From assembly GCF_000702605.1 (NCBI RefSeq), contig NZ_JNIR01000001.1:2098501-2162500 (forward strand): DNA of 64,000 bases, given 5' to 3'. Of the stretch, positions 1 to 7,417 are shown in pieces. The DNA is from Exiguobacterium acetylicum DSM 20416 (GTDB taxonomy: Bacteria; Bacillota; Bacilli; Exiguobacteriales; Exiguobacteriaceae). Every line of letters starts with the position of its first letter. Position 1 is the stretch's first letter. Both the position numbers and the translations under genes were made by a program. The notes under the pieces were generated by a model. The model did no database searches. It had not been told where the DNA came from and saw only the letters and a program-made list of their open reading frames with translations.

Positions 1-1068
1 GATTTTTGACGAGATGGCACTCCGGAACTGATTCATGCCGTCCTGTAAGTAGCTATCGTTTTTCAGAACACCACTCATCGCTTTCTCTTCCCACTTCTTG
101 ACTTCATCTTCGCTGAGTTCCTTGCGCTGAGCGTCCGTCAACGGCTGAAAATCACGATACTTTTCTTCACGGACTTTTTTGCTCATCTTATCGATGACAT
201 CATTGTATTTGTCGACGAAGTTCTTGATCGAGTCGAAGTTTTTCTGTGTATCGAACGTCGTATTGATCGTTGTTGCCGTCGTCGCGACGTTGTTCAACGT
301 GATCGTCAGACCGTTCTGCGTGAACGTATTCGTTGTTTGTTCGAGTTGTTGTCCACCAATCGTGTACTTGGCGTTCTGTCCTTCACGGCCGAATGTCGCA
401 TTCTCTGAATTGACCTTCGCAGTATTAGTCGAAGCATCTACGATAGAAATATCGGCTCCTGCGGGATTTAAGTTACCAGTACTCGTTTTCGTTAAGACGA
501 ATTTTCCTGTTAAATCATTGAAGACCGCGTTCATACCGAGACTTGTTTTACCGTTGATTGCCGCTGTTAAGTCCGAAATTTTTTGAGTCGCATCTAGCTG
601 TAACGTCTCCGTCACGGCTACGCCTGAAGCATCAAATGTGTTGATTTGGACATTGATTTTTCCGTCCGCGTCTTTTGTGAACATTCCACTTTCTTCAAGG
701 GTCGCATCGCTCTTTTTCCCGCTTGCTGCAACGATTGTTACGGATGCTGCACTGGCCAGCTGATCAATACTGTCAATCGTCACACTACCAGTTGATGCGG
801 CTGGACTCGCCGTTACCGTCAATGCCGTCGGATTCGAGCTCGTAACGGTCTTCGATTGATAGTTCTTTGATAAGAGCATGTCACTTGCCGCTGTTCGGAA
901 ATCAAGTAGCGCCCGGTTTATCTCCCGGTACGCATCGCGTTGCCACGTCAACGTCTGTTTCTTTTGCGATAACCGATCAACCGGCGCTCGCTCCGCCTGC
1001 ATCAATTGTTTGATCATCGTTTCTGTATCTATTCCACTTGCAAGACCACTCAGTCGAATACCTGCCAT
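1..1068 (-). CDS. fliD: Flagellar hook-associated protein 2, filament cap (partial)
   Basis: FliD caps the flagellar filament and assists flagellin polymerisation outside the cell. The 356 codons present start MAGIRLSGLASGIDTETM, the classic FliD N-terminus; an alanine/serine/threonine-rich middle with internal repeats follows. The frame is open to the window edge, so the C-terminal part is missing. The ATG at 1068 has an AAAGGA ribosome site 9 nt upstream. It follows flaG by 17 nt on the same strand, as in Bacillus (yvyC-fliD-fliS-fliT), and is probably transcribed from the sigma-D promoter at 1477-1503. Confidence 0.93.
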   Translation of the reverse strand, partial: MAGIRLSGLASGIDTETMIKQLMQAERAPVDRLSQKKQTLTWQRDAYREINRALLDFRTAASDMLLSKNYQSKTVTSSNPTALTVTASPAASTGSVTIDSIDQLASAASVTIVAASGKKSDATLEESGMFTKDADGKINVQINTFDASGVAVTETLQLDATQKISDLTAAINGKTSLGMNAVFNDLTGKFVLTKTSTGNLNPAGADISIVDASTNTAKVNSENATFGREGQNAKYTIGGQQLEQTTNTFTQNGLTITLNNVATTATTINTTFDTQKNFDSIKNFVDKYNDVIDKMSKKVREEKYRDFQPLTDAQRKELSEDEVKKWEEKAMSGVLKNDSYLQDGMNQFRSAISSKI

Positions 1069-1085
1069 CCAATCAGTCCTTTCGG

Positions 1086-1442
1086 TTAAATCCGTTTATC
1101 GATTAATTGATTAAATTCCATGAATGCCGCAAAAAAATCAAGTTCCTTTTTACTCGGAATTTCCTGCACGACGTTATTATTCGTATCAACGACTTGAATG
1201 TAATATTCGTTCAATTGTTCATGTTTAACGAACTTCAGTCCTGTCCGTTGAAGTTCAAGTTTGATGTTCGCTTGTTCCATCGCTGTTTCAAGTTTCGTAA
1301 TGTGTTGGGGTGTCGGTAGGACGACGACTCCTTCTTCTGCTAACGCTTCCTGATTCGCTTCCACAAACACATTCCGTGTCGCTTCGTACGGTAGGACGTT
1401 CGAAGGCAGATGAAGGCGAATTTCCGTATTGATGGAATTCAT
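1086..1442 (-). CDS. flaG: FlaG family flagellar protein
   Basis: The 118-residue protein has the FlaG/YvyC layout: a variable N-terminal part, then a conserved C-terminal segment including LKFVKHEQLNEYYIQVVD and the motif EIPSKKELDFFAAF. FlaG proteins influence filament length and are encoded next to fliD. The start codon at 1442 is preceded by AAGGAG. It sits between the flagellin terminator and fliD and has its own predicted sigma-D promoter, so it should be expressed with the late flagellar genes. Family identity rests on motif and position; the exact role in this organism is inferred. Confidence 0.88.
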   Translation of the reverse strand: MNSINTEIRLHLPSNVLPYEATRNVFVEANQEALAEEGVVVLPTPQHITKLETAMEQANIKLELQRTGLKFVKHEQLNEYYIQVVDTNNNVVQEIPSKKELDFFAAFMEFNQLIDKRI

Positions 1443-1476
1443 AGTCGGTCACTCCTTATTTTGTTCTCTATGTAGT

Positions 1477-1503
1477 GTATCGGTGTAATCGCTCAATTCT
1501 TTA
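1477..1503 (-). promoter_or_regulatory. Sigma-D promoter for flaG-fliD
   Basis: On the minus strand, TAAA (1503-1500), a 15-nt spacer and ACCGATAC (1484-1477) fit the sigma-D consensus TAAA-N15-GCCGATAT with 6 of 8 matches in the -10 element. It lies about 35 nt upstream of the flaG start and downstream of the flagellin terminator, so flaG and fliD can be transcribed independently of hag. Confidence 0.75.
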
Positions 1504-1544
1504 TACTAATTGATTTATAAAACCTTTTAGTCAAACAACAATAA

Positions 1545-1575
1545 CAAAAAAGGTCACGGAACGAGTCCGTGACCT
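1545..1575 (-). terminator. Terminator of the flagellin transcription unit
   Basis: A perfect 9-bp stem (GGTCACGGA / TCCGTGACC) with a 5-nt loop is followed by six Ts on the minus strand. It lies after the intron-like element and the duplicate C-terminal fragment, not directly after the flagellin stop, which places all three in one transcript. Confidence 0.85.
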
Positions 1576-1601
1576 GAACAATCGATATGTGCCAATTACG
1601 A

Positions 1602-1646
1602 TTAACGGAGTAATTGGAGAACGCCTTGCGGCTGTTGGTTCGCTTG
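1602..1646 (-). other. Putative 3' exon: alternative flagellin C-terminus
   Basis: This 45-nt stretch encodes QANQQPQGVLQLLR followed by a stop, the canonical C-terminus of Bacillus-type flagellins. It is not the end of a separate open gene: immediately upstream is the 3' side of a group I intron-like structure. If joined to the flagellin frame after codon MLA (base 2016), it would give MLAQANQQPQGVLQLLR instead of the directly encoded MLAQSNQTPQGVLQLLR. Its codons differ from the in-frame copy at many synonymous positions, so it is an old duplicate or an acquired exon. Whether it is ever translated is unproven. Confidence 0.6.
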
Positions 1647-1946
1647 CTACGCGCATTAGCTTTCGCTAATGATAAGACTATATCTTCATCCTTGAAATCC
1701 AAGGAGCTGGGCACTTCCCCCGCCGTTTACGGAGTACGGATTTCATAACCATCGGACAAGTCCATTAGGTCGTCTATCCTAGTCGTTGAACCTTCACCAA
1801 GGTTTCCCTACAGGTGCTTGGCTGCTGATTGTCCAATCCTTGATATTTTTCAGAACGGTCACGCTCGCTGTTTCCAGCCACGTTGTCGTACACCAAGGCT
1901 CTCAGGAGTTCCAGCAATTCACCCAGTCATGTTCTAATCCGTTACC
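1647..1946 (-). ncRNA. Group I intron-like ribozyme, subgroup IA-like
   Basis: The minus strand shows the conserved core in order. P/P4 region: AATTGCTGGAACTCC (1919-1905). Q: AATCAGCAGCC (1830-1820). P6 hairpin: CCTT/AAGG. R with P7: GTTCAACGACTA (1791-1780). P8 hairpin: TCCTTG/CAAGGA (1705-1689). S: ATATAGTC, pairing P7 as GACTA/TAGTC (1784-1780 with 1680-1676). P9 hairpin: CATTAGC-GAAA-GCTAATG (1671-1654). P3 can form from CTGGGT (1926-1921) and GCCCAG (1712-1707). The long insert between P7 and P3' suggests subgroup IA. A hairpin TCTAATCT/GGATTAGA (1954-1947, 1940-1933) ends in a U-G pair, as expected for P1; that gives the 300-nt limits used here. The coding argument instead favours a 5' splice site at 2016/2015. 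No homing endonuclease frame is present. Confidence 0.8.
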
Positions 1947-1970
1947 AGATTAGACGCCCGGTAGAATCAA

Positions 1971-3170
1971 TTATCGAAGGAGTTGGAGAACGCCCTGCGG
2001 TGTCTGATTCGATTGAGCCAACATTGCTTGTGCAGCTTGTGCAAGAATCGAGTTCTTTGTTTGGTTCATCATTTCTTTCGCCATATCAACGTCACGAACG
2101 CGTGATTCAGCCGCTGTGATATTTTCAGACGATGTTTTCAAGTTGTTGATTGTATGTTCTAGACGGTTTTGATTAGCACCTAAAGAAGAACGTTGTGTTG
2201 AAATATCTTTAATTGAACGATCCATTGTAGAAATTAAGTTTTCAAAATTAGATTTACTTAATCCATTAGCAGCTTGTAATTTATTTAAAGCTAGTTCGAT
2301 GGTATCTGAACCATTCGCAGATTCGATGTTACCAATTGTCGAAGCGTCGTATTTTCCGAAAGATACAGATAGAGTTTCATCTGATCCTCCTTTTGTACCA
2401 ATTAAAAATTCTGCCGCTCCACTTCCTGCTGCAGTTTTAATCGTATCAGTAGCTGTTGTTTCTAATGCTGCACCAATAAGGTCTGCTGTAGTTGTACCAC
2501 TAACTGTTAAACTAATTCCCAATTCATTAAACGATAGGGTTTTAGAGTCGCCAGCAGTAGCAGGTAACGTAATAGTTTGAGCAACGTTATCTCCACTTCT
2601 TGTTAACGTTAACTTATCAGTCGTATCATCGTATGAAAACTGATAGTCACGATTGGCTAAAGCTCCAGATACATCAATTGCAGAAATTACAGAACCTGCA
2701 CCTGCTGCAGTACCTACTTTTAATTCAGAAGTTGAATCTAGCTTAGCAGATAGATCACCATTCAATAATTTTTTATCGTTGAATGCTGTAGTTTTAGAAA
2801 CACGATTGATTTCAGTTTCTAACTGCTCTAATTCATCTAGAATCGCGCCTTTATCATCGCTATTATTTGTTTCGTTAGCACCTTGAACCGCTAACTCACG
2901 CATACGTTGAGAAATTGCGTGTACTTCATTTAAAGCTCCTTCAGCTGTTTGAATCATTGAAATACCATCTTGTGCATTTCGTGAAGCTTGATCAAGTCCA
3001 CGAACTTGAGCACGCATTTTTTCAGAAATTGAAAGACCTGCTGCATCGTCTCCAGCTTTGTTGATGCGAAGACCTGAAGCAAGTTTCTCCATTGATTTGC
3101 TTTGCGCTGCAGAAGCTGCAGACAATTTGTTGTGCGTGTTAAGCGCTGTAATGTTGTGATTGATAATCAT
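1971..3170 (-). CDS. hag: Flagellin
   Basis: The 399-residue flagellin has conserved N-terminal D0/D1 (starting MIINHNITALNTHNKLS, to about residue 140), a serine/threonine/glycine-rich variable centre, and conserved C-terminal D1/D0 ending NQTPQGVLQLLR. The ATG at 3170 is chosen because the flagellin N-terminus starts there and GGAGGG lies 8 nt upstream; the open frame extends further but matches nothing. It is preceded by a strong sigma-D promoter and a leader with GGA motifs. The stop codon is followed by a group I intron-like element and a duplicate C-terminal coding fragment before the terminator, so an alternative spliced C-terminus is possible. Confidence 0.96.
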   Translation of the reverse strand: MIINHNITALNTHNKLSAASAAQSKSMEKLASGLRINKAGDDAAGLSISEKMRAQVRGLDQASRNAQDGISMIQTAEGALNEVHAISQRMRELAVQGANETNNSDDKGAILDELEQLETEINRVSKTTAFNDKKLLNGDLSAKLDSTSELKVGTAAGAGSVISAIDVSGALANRDYQFSYDDTTDKLTLTRSGDNVAQTITLPATAGDSKTLSFNELGISLTVSGTTTADLIGAALETTATDTIKTAAGSGAAEFLIGTKGGSDETLSVSFGKYDASTIGNIESANGSDTIELALNKLQAANGLSKSNFENLISTMDRSIKDISTQRSSLGANQNRLEHTINNLKTSSENITAAESRVRDVDMAKEMMNQTKNSILAQAAQAMLAQSNQTPQGVLQLLR

Positions 3171-3177
3171 TATAATT

Positions 3178-3218
3178 TCCCTCCATAGGATAATTTTTTT
3201 GTCTCTTTGAAGATCCGT
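3178..3218 (-). promoter_or_regulatory. Possible CsrA-binding sites in the hag leader
   Basis: The leader RNA has GGA motifs at the Shine-Dalgarno sequence (ATGGAGGGA, 3186-3178) and upstream (ACGGAT, 3218-3213). In B. subtilis CsrA represses hag translation by binding two such sites, and FliW relieves this; csrA and fliW are both present at 18.9-19.5 kb. The sites are assigned by analogy and no strong hairpins were confirmed. Confidence 0.4.
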
Positions 3219-3292
3219 CTTCGCCGAGATGTGCCCCCTGGCCGGCCCAATGGTGACACGGTGGATTAAGTCGATGACTGCTTCCACTCTAT

Positions 3293-3318
3293 ATATCGTC
3301 GTCCACTCGAAATGTTTA
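3293..3318 (-). promoter_or_regulatory. Sigma-D promoter for flagellin
   Basis: TAAA (3318-3315), a 14-nt spacer and GACGATAT (3300-3293) match the sigma-D consensus with 7 of 8 bases in the -10 element. It lies about 120 nt upstream of the hag start, giving a long leader. Confidence 0.85.
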
Positions 3319-3340
3319 ACAACTTTTTTCAAAAAAATGC

Positions 3341-3375
3341 AAAAAAATCGCACATCCGGTTTAGATGTACGATTT
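3341..3375 (-). terminator. Terminator after the chemotaxis transducer gene
   Basis: On the minus strand a hairpin (AATCGTACATC / GATGTGCGATT, one mismatch) is followed by a run of seven Ts. It separates the transducer gene from the hag promoter. Confidence 0.8.
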
Positions 3376-3384
3376 CCTAATAAT

Positions 3385-4668
3385 TTAAAGACGCGTCGCA
3401 CCTGTCTCTGCTTGCAATTGCTCTGCTACCGCAACAAGCTCTTCCATCGCACCATTCACTTCACCGAGCGATGCTGCTTGATGACTCGATGCCTGCAAGA
3501 CTTGCTCCGCATGTTTCGACGCTTCCTCGACCATTGCCAAGATATTCGCAGTCGTTAAGCCAACTTGATCAATCTCCTGATCCGATTTGACAACGAGCTG
3601 GTCAACCGATTTAACGCGTGAGTAAACGTTCTCTGTCGAATGATGAATCTCTTCGAAAGAAGATCCTGCTTGTTCAACGAGTCCAACACCAGTCGCGACT
3701 TCACTTTGAACATCGGTCATCGCGTTCGCCGTATCATTGACGAGACGTTTGACTCCAGAAATCAAATCCGTGATTTCTTTTGCGGACGTTGCTGTCTGTT
3801 CCGCTAGTTTTTTGACTTCTGCTGCTACGACGGCAAAACCACGTCCTGCTTCACCTGCGCGTGCCGCTTCAATCGATGCGTTCAAACTGAGTAAATTCGT
3901 CTGTGCTGAAATGTCACTGATGACATCGGTGATTCGCGAGATTTCACCTGTCATATCCGTCAGACGACCGTTCAGTGTCGCTGACTGTTCCATCTTCTTC
4001 GAAATCATATGCATTGCTTCGACGGAATCCGTTGCGAGTGTCTTGCCGTTTTGCGCTTCCGTTTGCATAACCGTTGCCGATTTCAAGGCTTCGTTCATCT
4101 CTTTTGCGACTTCATCCATCGTCCGTTTGACGGCACCGAGCGCATCCATCGACAAGTAGGCTTGATCGACGTTCTCGTTCATCTTCGCGGATAGCTCTGC
4201 CATCGCTGAACGAATGCTTTCACCGGACGCGTTGCCTTCCTGGACTGCTGCTGCAATCTCTTGCGCTGACGCTGTCAACTTATCGCTTGAGCTTCCCATC
4301 TGTGTCGCTTGTTTGCGGATATGTAGAACCATGACTTCGAGTTCATGCATCAATTGGTCGACTTCATCGCCGCGCTTTGCTTCCTCGAAATCGACGTTGA
4401 AGTTGCCGTTCGCGACTTCGCGTGCCGTTTCTGTTGCCTTTTCAATCGCTTTGATCGGTTGACGCAAAATCAGCTGAATCAACGATGTTCCAATCAACGA
4501 TAACAATAAGCCAATCCCTGCTCCAATCCAGATCGCGTTCGTATCCGCGACATCAAGTCCACGATGGAGATAAAGCACGAGCTGGGCTGAGATACCACTC
4601 GTGATGACTGAGATGCCCAAGACCCAAAAGAATAACCGTACTTTCAAGTTGCTTCGTAATTTACGCAT
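3385..4668 (-). CDS. Methyl-accepting chemotaxis protein without ligand-binding domain
   Basis: The 427-residue transducer has two N-terminal membrane segments (about 12-33 and 43-65) separated by only about ten residues, then a HAMP domain and a long cytoplasmic coiled-coil signalling domain with the conserved hairpin tip ([20 protein letters not shown]). It therefore lacks the usual extracellular sensor domain. The ATG at 4668 ([15 protein letters not shown]) has GGGAG 8 nt upstream and lies just below a sigma-D promoter; the open frame extends upstream into that promoter. Such transducers may sense membrane or cytoplasmic signals; the ligand is unknown. Confidence 0.93.
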   Translation of the reverse strand: MRKLRSNLKVRLFFWVLGISVITSGISAQLVLYLHRGLDVADTNAIWIGAGIGLLLSLIGTSLIQLILRQPIKAIEKATETAREVANGNFNVDFEEAKRGDEVDQLMHELEVMVLHIRKQATQMGSSSDKLTASAQEIAAAVQEGNASGESIRSAMAELSAKMNENVDQAYLSMDALGAVKRTMDEVAKEMNEALKSATVMQTEAQNGKTLATDSVEAMHMISKKMEQSATLNGRLTDMTGEISRITDVISDISAQTNLLSLNASIEAARAGEAGRGFAVVAAEVKKLAEQTATSAKEITDLISGVKRLVNDTANAMTDVQSEVATGVGLVEQAGSSFEEIHHSTENVYSRVKSVDQLVVKSDQEIDQVGLTTANILAMVEEASKHAEQVLQASSHQAASLGEVNGAMEELVAVAEQLQAETGATRL

Positions 4669-4709
4669 AACCGAAACTCCCTTTCCTGTATCTTCTTTCA
4701 CCGTCCTCT

Positions 4710-4736
4710 CTATCGGTTTCTTTTGTAACCGTTTTA
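4710..4736 (-). promoter_or_regulatory. Sigma-D promoter for the chemotaxis transducer
   Basis: TAAA (4736-4733), exactly 15 nt, then ACCGATAG (4717-4710) match the sigma-D consensus with 6 of 8 bases in the -10 element, about 42 nt upstream of the start codon. Confidence 0.75.
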
Positions 4737-4791
4737 AGTCAGTTGACCCGATTTTCAAAAACGATTCCCAGTGATACGACAAAAATACATC

Positions 4792-4825
4792 AAAAAGAGT
4801 GATGGACTAAATACATCCATCACTC
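4792..4825 (-). terminator. Terminator of the peptide-binding lipoprotein gene
   Basis: The minus strand reads AGTGATGGA, loop, TCCATCACT followed by CTTTTTG, directly after the stop codon at 4834. Confidence 0.8.
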
Positions 4826-4833
4826 TCTCTTTC

Positions 4834-6342
4834 TTATTTCCGCTCAATCTCAACATACTTATATGAGATATCCGTTCCGACATTATGTCGCGCGAGGTTC
4901 TTGACTTCTGTGTTTTGCAGGAAGGCATTCTTCCGTTGGTAGACAGGTGAGATTGCTTGATCGTCGAGCAACAAGCTTTCCGCTTTACTGAGTAACGCAA
5001 GACGCTTGTCTTGATCGAGTTCACTTTCAGCCTGTTTCAAGAGACGGTCATACTGTTTGTTCGAGTAGTCCATCATGTTAAATGGATTACCGGTCGTGAA
5101 CAAATTCAAGTATGTCGTCGCATCCTGATAGTCAGGAGCCCAGCTCGCGAGTGACAAATCATAGTCCCCTCGACCTTCACGTGCGAGACGTTCTTTCTTC
5201 GGTAGTGACAACAATTTAACGTCAACGTTCTGTTTCTTTAACGCGCCTTGGATGTACTCACCGATTTTTTTCGAGACATCGTCATCCTCGATTAACATCG
5301 TCAACTCAAGATTTTGTTTAGCGAGCACTTTGTTCGCAGATGCTGCATCATACGATGATTCGATTTGACGCGCATTGTCATACTTTGGATCAAGTTCTTT
5401 CGGCACGATGTAATCCGCTGGCAGTGAACCGTTTCCGAGCAATGTCTCTGTCATCGCTTTTTTATCGTACGCTGCGTCGATTGCTTGACGTGTTTTCTTG
5501 TCTTTCAAAGCGTCTGTCTTTTCGTTCATCCGAATGAAGAACATCCGCGAGTCACTGAACGTGTTGTACTCTTTTTGGTCTTTATACGTGACGACGTTTT
5601 CCGAGTTAAGTGGTGCGACATCAAGTTCACCGGACTCGAACAAGTTGATTGCAAGCATCGGATCCTTGATGATCTTCACGTCGACTTCATCGATCTTGAC
5701 GTTCTTCCGGTCCGCATACTCAGCGTTCTTCGCAAGCGTATAACCTTGCTCGGCTTGATATTTCTTGAACGTGAACGGTCCATTGTAGACGTTTGTCTTC
5801 GGATCCGTCCCGAACTGGTCGCCTTCTGCTTTGACGATATCTTCCCGGACCGGCATATACGTGCCGAACGTCGTCATGCTAAGGAAGTATGGTGTCGGAC
5901 GTTTCAGTTCGATTTGGAGTGTCTCGTCGTCGACCGCTGTCGTTTTTTCAATCGGTTCAAGCAAGTAAGCGAACGGTGAGTTCGTTTTGACGACACGCTC
6001 GAACGCATAGCGGAAATTCTCTGCTGTGACGGGCTTTCCGTCCGACCATTTGGCATTCGGGTCAAGCTTGAACGTATAGACTTTTCCGTCCTCTGACACG
6101 CTATGTGATTTCGCTGCCGCCGGAACGAGTTCGTTGTTCGCGTCAAAGCGATAGAGTCCTTCGTAGATTTGGTTGAAGATGTTTGACGTGATGGCATCTG
6201 CCGGATCGACCGACAGGAGATCGTAACTCTCCATCGTATGCAAGACCTTCTTATCTGCTTTTTTGTCTTCTGTTGGTTCTGTCGTTGCACATCCTGCTAA
6301 TAGGACTGCCGTGCTCGCCGCTGCGATCAATGTCTTTTTCAT
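4834..6342 (-). CDS. Peptide ABC transporter substrate-binding lipoprotein (OppA/SBP_bac_5 family)
   Basis: The 502-residue protein starts with a lipoprotein signal peptide and lipobox (VLLAGC, lipidated Cys about residue 18). The mature part is a family 5 solute-binding protein, with segments such as LTFKLDPNAKWSDGKPVTA near residue 90 typical of OppA-type oligopeptide receptors. No permease or ATPase genes are adjacent, so it is an orphan receptor that would work with a transporter encoded elsewhere. It has a full T-box leader whose probable specifier is the Trp codon UGG, suggesting that it is made when charged tRNA-Trp is scarce and may supply tryptophan-containing peptides. The ligand is inferred only from the leader. 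Confidence 0.92.
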   Translation of the reverse strand: MKKTLIAAASTAVLLAGCATTEPTEDKKADKKVLHTMESYDLLSVDPADAITSNIFNQIYEGLYRFDANNELVPAAAKSHSVSEDGKVYTFKLDPNAKWSDGKPVTAENFRYAFERVVKTNSPFAYLLEPIEKTTAVDDETLQIELKRPTPYFLSMTTFGTYMPVREDIVKAEGDQFGTDPKTNVYNGPFTFKKYQAEQGYTLAKNAEYADRKNVKIDEVDVKIIKDPMLAINLFESGELDVAPLNSENVVTYKDQKEYNTFSDSRMFFIRMNEKTDALKDKKTRQAIDAAYDKKAMTETLLGNGSLPADYIVPKELDPKYDNARQIESSYDAASANKVLAKQNLELTMLIEDDDVSKKIGEYIQGALKKQNVDVKLLSLPKKERLAREGRGDYDLSLASWAPDYQDATTYLNLFTTGNPFNMMDYSNKQYDRLLKQAESELDQDKRLALLSKAESLLLDDQAISPVYQRKNAFLQNTEVKNLARHNVGTDISYKYVEIERK

Positions 6343-6404
6343 GTGTAGTGCCTCCTGAGAAATATGATGAGCGTTGGATGATTCGGCATACCTTGACGTA
6401 CAAC

Positions 6405-6665
6405 AAAAGGCGCCCTCTACGCATAGCTAACAGCTAATGCATAGAGGACGCCTGTATCCGCGCGGTGCCACCTCTGATTGAGACGAAAAATCGTCTCCAC
6501 TTGTCGCTGGTCCAACAACCAACTAGCCCGGTAACGGGGGCAACCGTCCTGTCTACTCGAAGGTTCAACAGGCTCTCAGCGGTCCATTCTCGTTCAGCTT
6601 ACCGTGTCAGGCTCTCACCATTCCTGACTCGCTTGGTCGGCAGTGTTGACGATACTTACTCCGCG
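6405..6665 (-). promoter_or_regulatory. T-box leader, probable tRNA-Trp specificity
   Basis: The minus-strand leader shows the T-box sequence GGTGGCACCGCG (6472-6461), which pairs with uncharged tRNA. A strong intrinsic terminator hairpin follows (GGCGTCCTCTATGCAT / ATGCGTAGAGGGCGCC then TTTTG, 6453-6404). Upstream is a stem I-like region with apical segment GGTGAGAGCC closed by GTCAGG/CCTGAC. The specifier context GAGAA-TGG-ACC places TGG (Trp) at 6586-6584, followed by the expected purine and an AG-box-like GCTGAGAGCC. Presence of a T-box is very clear; the Trp call depends on the register and AAT (Asn) is the main alternative. Confidence 0.85.
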
Positions 6666-6701
6666 TCGTCGATGTAATTGATATGGCTTAACTTGTTGTT
6701 T

Positions 6702-6730
6702 ACTTTACACGGCTTGTTTTTCGCTGTCAA
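6702..6730 (-). promoter_or_regulatory. Sigma-A promoter of the T-box leader
   Basis: A consensus -35 TTGACA (6730-6725), a 17-nt spacer and TAAAGT (6707-6702) lie about 40 nt upstream of the first T-box helix. Confidence 0.7.
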
Positions 6731-6741
6731 CGAAAAAAAAC

Positions 6742-7134
6742 TCAGAACGGATGGTCTTCTTGTTTTTCTTGTTCCCGACGGACCGGACGTGGTCGAATCG
6801 GTTCGACGTGTTTGACATGTGTTCGTGTAACGATTCGGTTGCTGAACGCTGCGTCAAGTAAGATTGTGATCGCTGCTGCCATGTGTAAGAGCATCCCGAC
6901 GACCGGAATGACACCGACCGTTGATGCGACGATCCCGACGATGTTCCCTTTTGAGACATTCCCAGCACGTGCCGTCAATACGACGACGACGATGTGAAAC
7001 GCGAGCATCAACCACAGGGCATTATAACCTGAGAAAAAGACGATTGAACCACCTAAGAGCGGAATCCCAAGTACCGCTTCCATTCCACCTGATACCCACT
7101 TCAACGTCCGCAATGAATCCTGTCGACTCTCCAT
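6742..7134 (-). CDS. Conserved hypothetical membrane protein, Arg-rich tail
   Basis: I do not recognise the family. The 130-residue protein has three hydrophobic segments (about residues 22-42, 43-56 and 66-100, the last possibly two helices) and a basic, proline-rich C-terminal tail (EPIRPRPVRREQEK). The ATG at 7134 (MESRQDSL) has a strong GGAGG 7 nt upstream; the longer open frame is ignored. It is bounded by the T-box promoter downstream and structured element 1 about 110 nt upstream. The function is unknown. Confidence 0.7.
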   Translation of the reverse strand: MESRQDSLRTLKWVSGGMEAVLGIPLLGGSIVFFSGYNALWLMLAFHIVVVVLTARAGNVSKGNIVGIVASTVGVIPVVGMLLHMAAAITILLDAAFSNRIVTRTHVKHVEPIRPRPVRREQEKQEDHPF

Positions 7135-7247
7135 GACGTCGCCTCCTCTTTTTTTCCATATGTCTAGTATACGACGGATTGCAGAAAAGGTTCCAACGTT
7201 TTTGTTTAGTTTGTAAAATAACAAATAAAAAACGATCGGCGAATGTA

Positions 7248-7376
7248 CTCAAGGCTTGCTCCCTTTCCTCAGGCGAGACACAAGCCGCGACTCTCTCGCT
7301 TTAGGCGAAGAGCCAGGTCTTGTTTGTCTCTGACAGCGCAACTGCGCTTTTTCCTGTAGGAGTGGAGCAACTTGAG
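7248..7376 (-). repeat. Structured element copy 1 (unidentified RNA or MITE-like repeat)
   Basis: A 129-nt near-palindromic segment. On the minus strand it has an outer stem (CTCAAGTTGCTCC / GGAGCAAGCCTTGAG, 2-nt bulge), then the block ACTCCTACAGGAAAAA. Next come a small hairpin AGCGCA/TGCGCT, a stem GAGACA-CAAG / CTTG-TGTCTC enclosing a GC-rich hairpin, and the block GCCTGAGGAAAG before the closing stem. A second copy with the same order of blocks and different but still paired stems is at 58751-58877. On the plus strand the small hairpin followed by TTTTT could also act as a weak terminator. It lies between two minus-strand genes. Confidence 0.7.
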
Positions 7377-7417
7377 CATCCAGCATGCACTGGAATTTCC
7401 GTCAATCGCTCATTATT

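Noticed and set aside
1493-1714. 73-codon open frame over the 3' part of the intron
   Set aside because: It starts inside the ribozyme core, covers the S and P8-P9 elements and the fossil C-terminus in another frame, has no ribosome site and ends past the terminator.
1883-2119. 78-codon plus-strand frame opposite the flagellin end
   Set aside because: It is antisense to hag and the intron, with no ribosome site; a shadow of conserved coding sequence.
6581-6590. Asn (AAT) as T-box specifier
   Set aside because: AAT is one register away but would be followed by G; TGG followed by A then CC fits the usual context better. Not fully excluded.
7248-7376. Known riboswitch or SRP/6S RNA
   Set aside because: None of the conserved motifs I know for TPP, FMN, SAM, lysine, c-di-GMP, c-di-AMP, 6S or SRP RNA is present, and copy 2 is not upstream of a gene.
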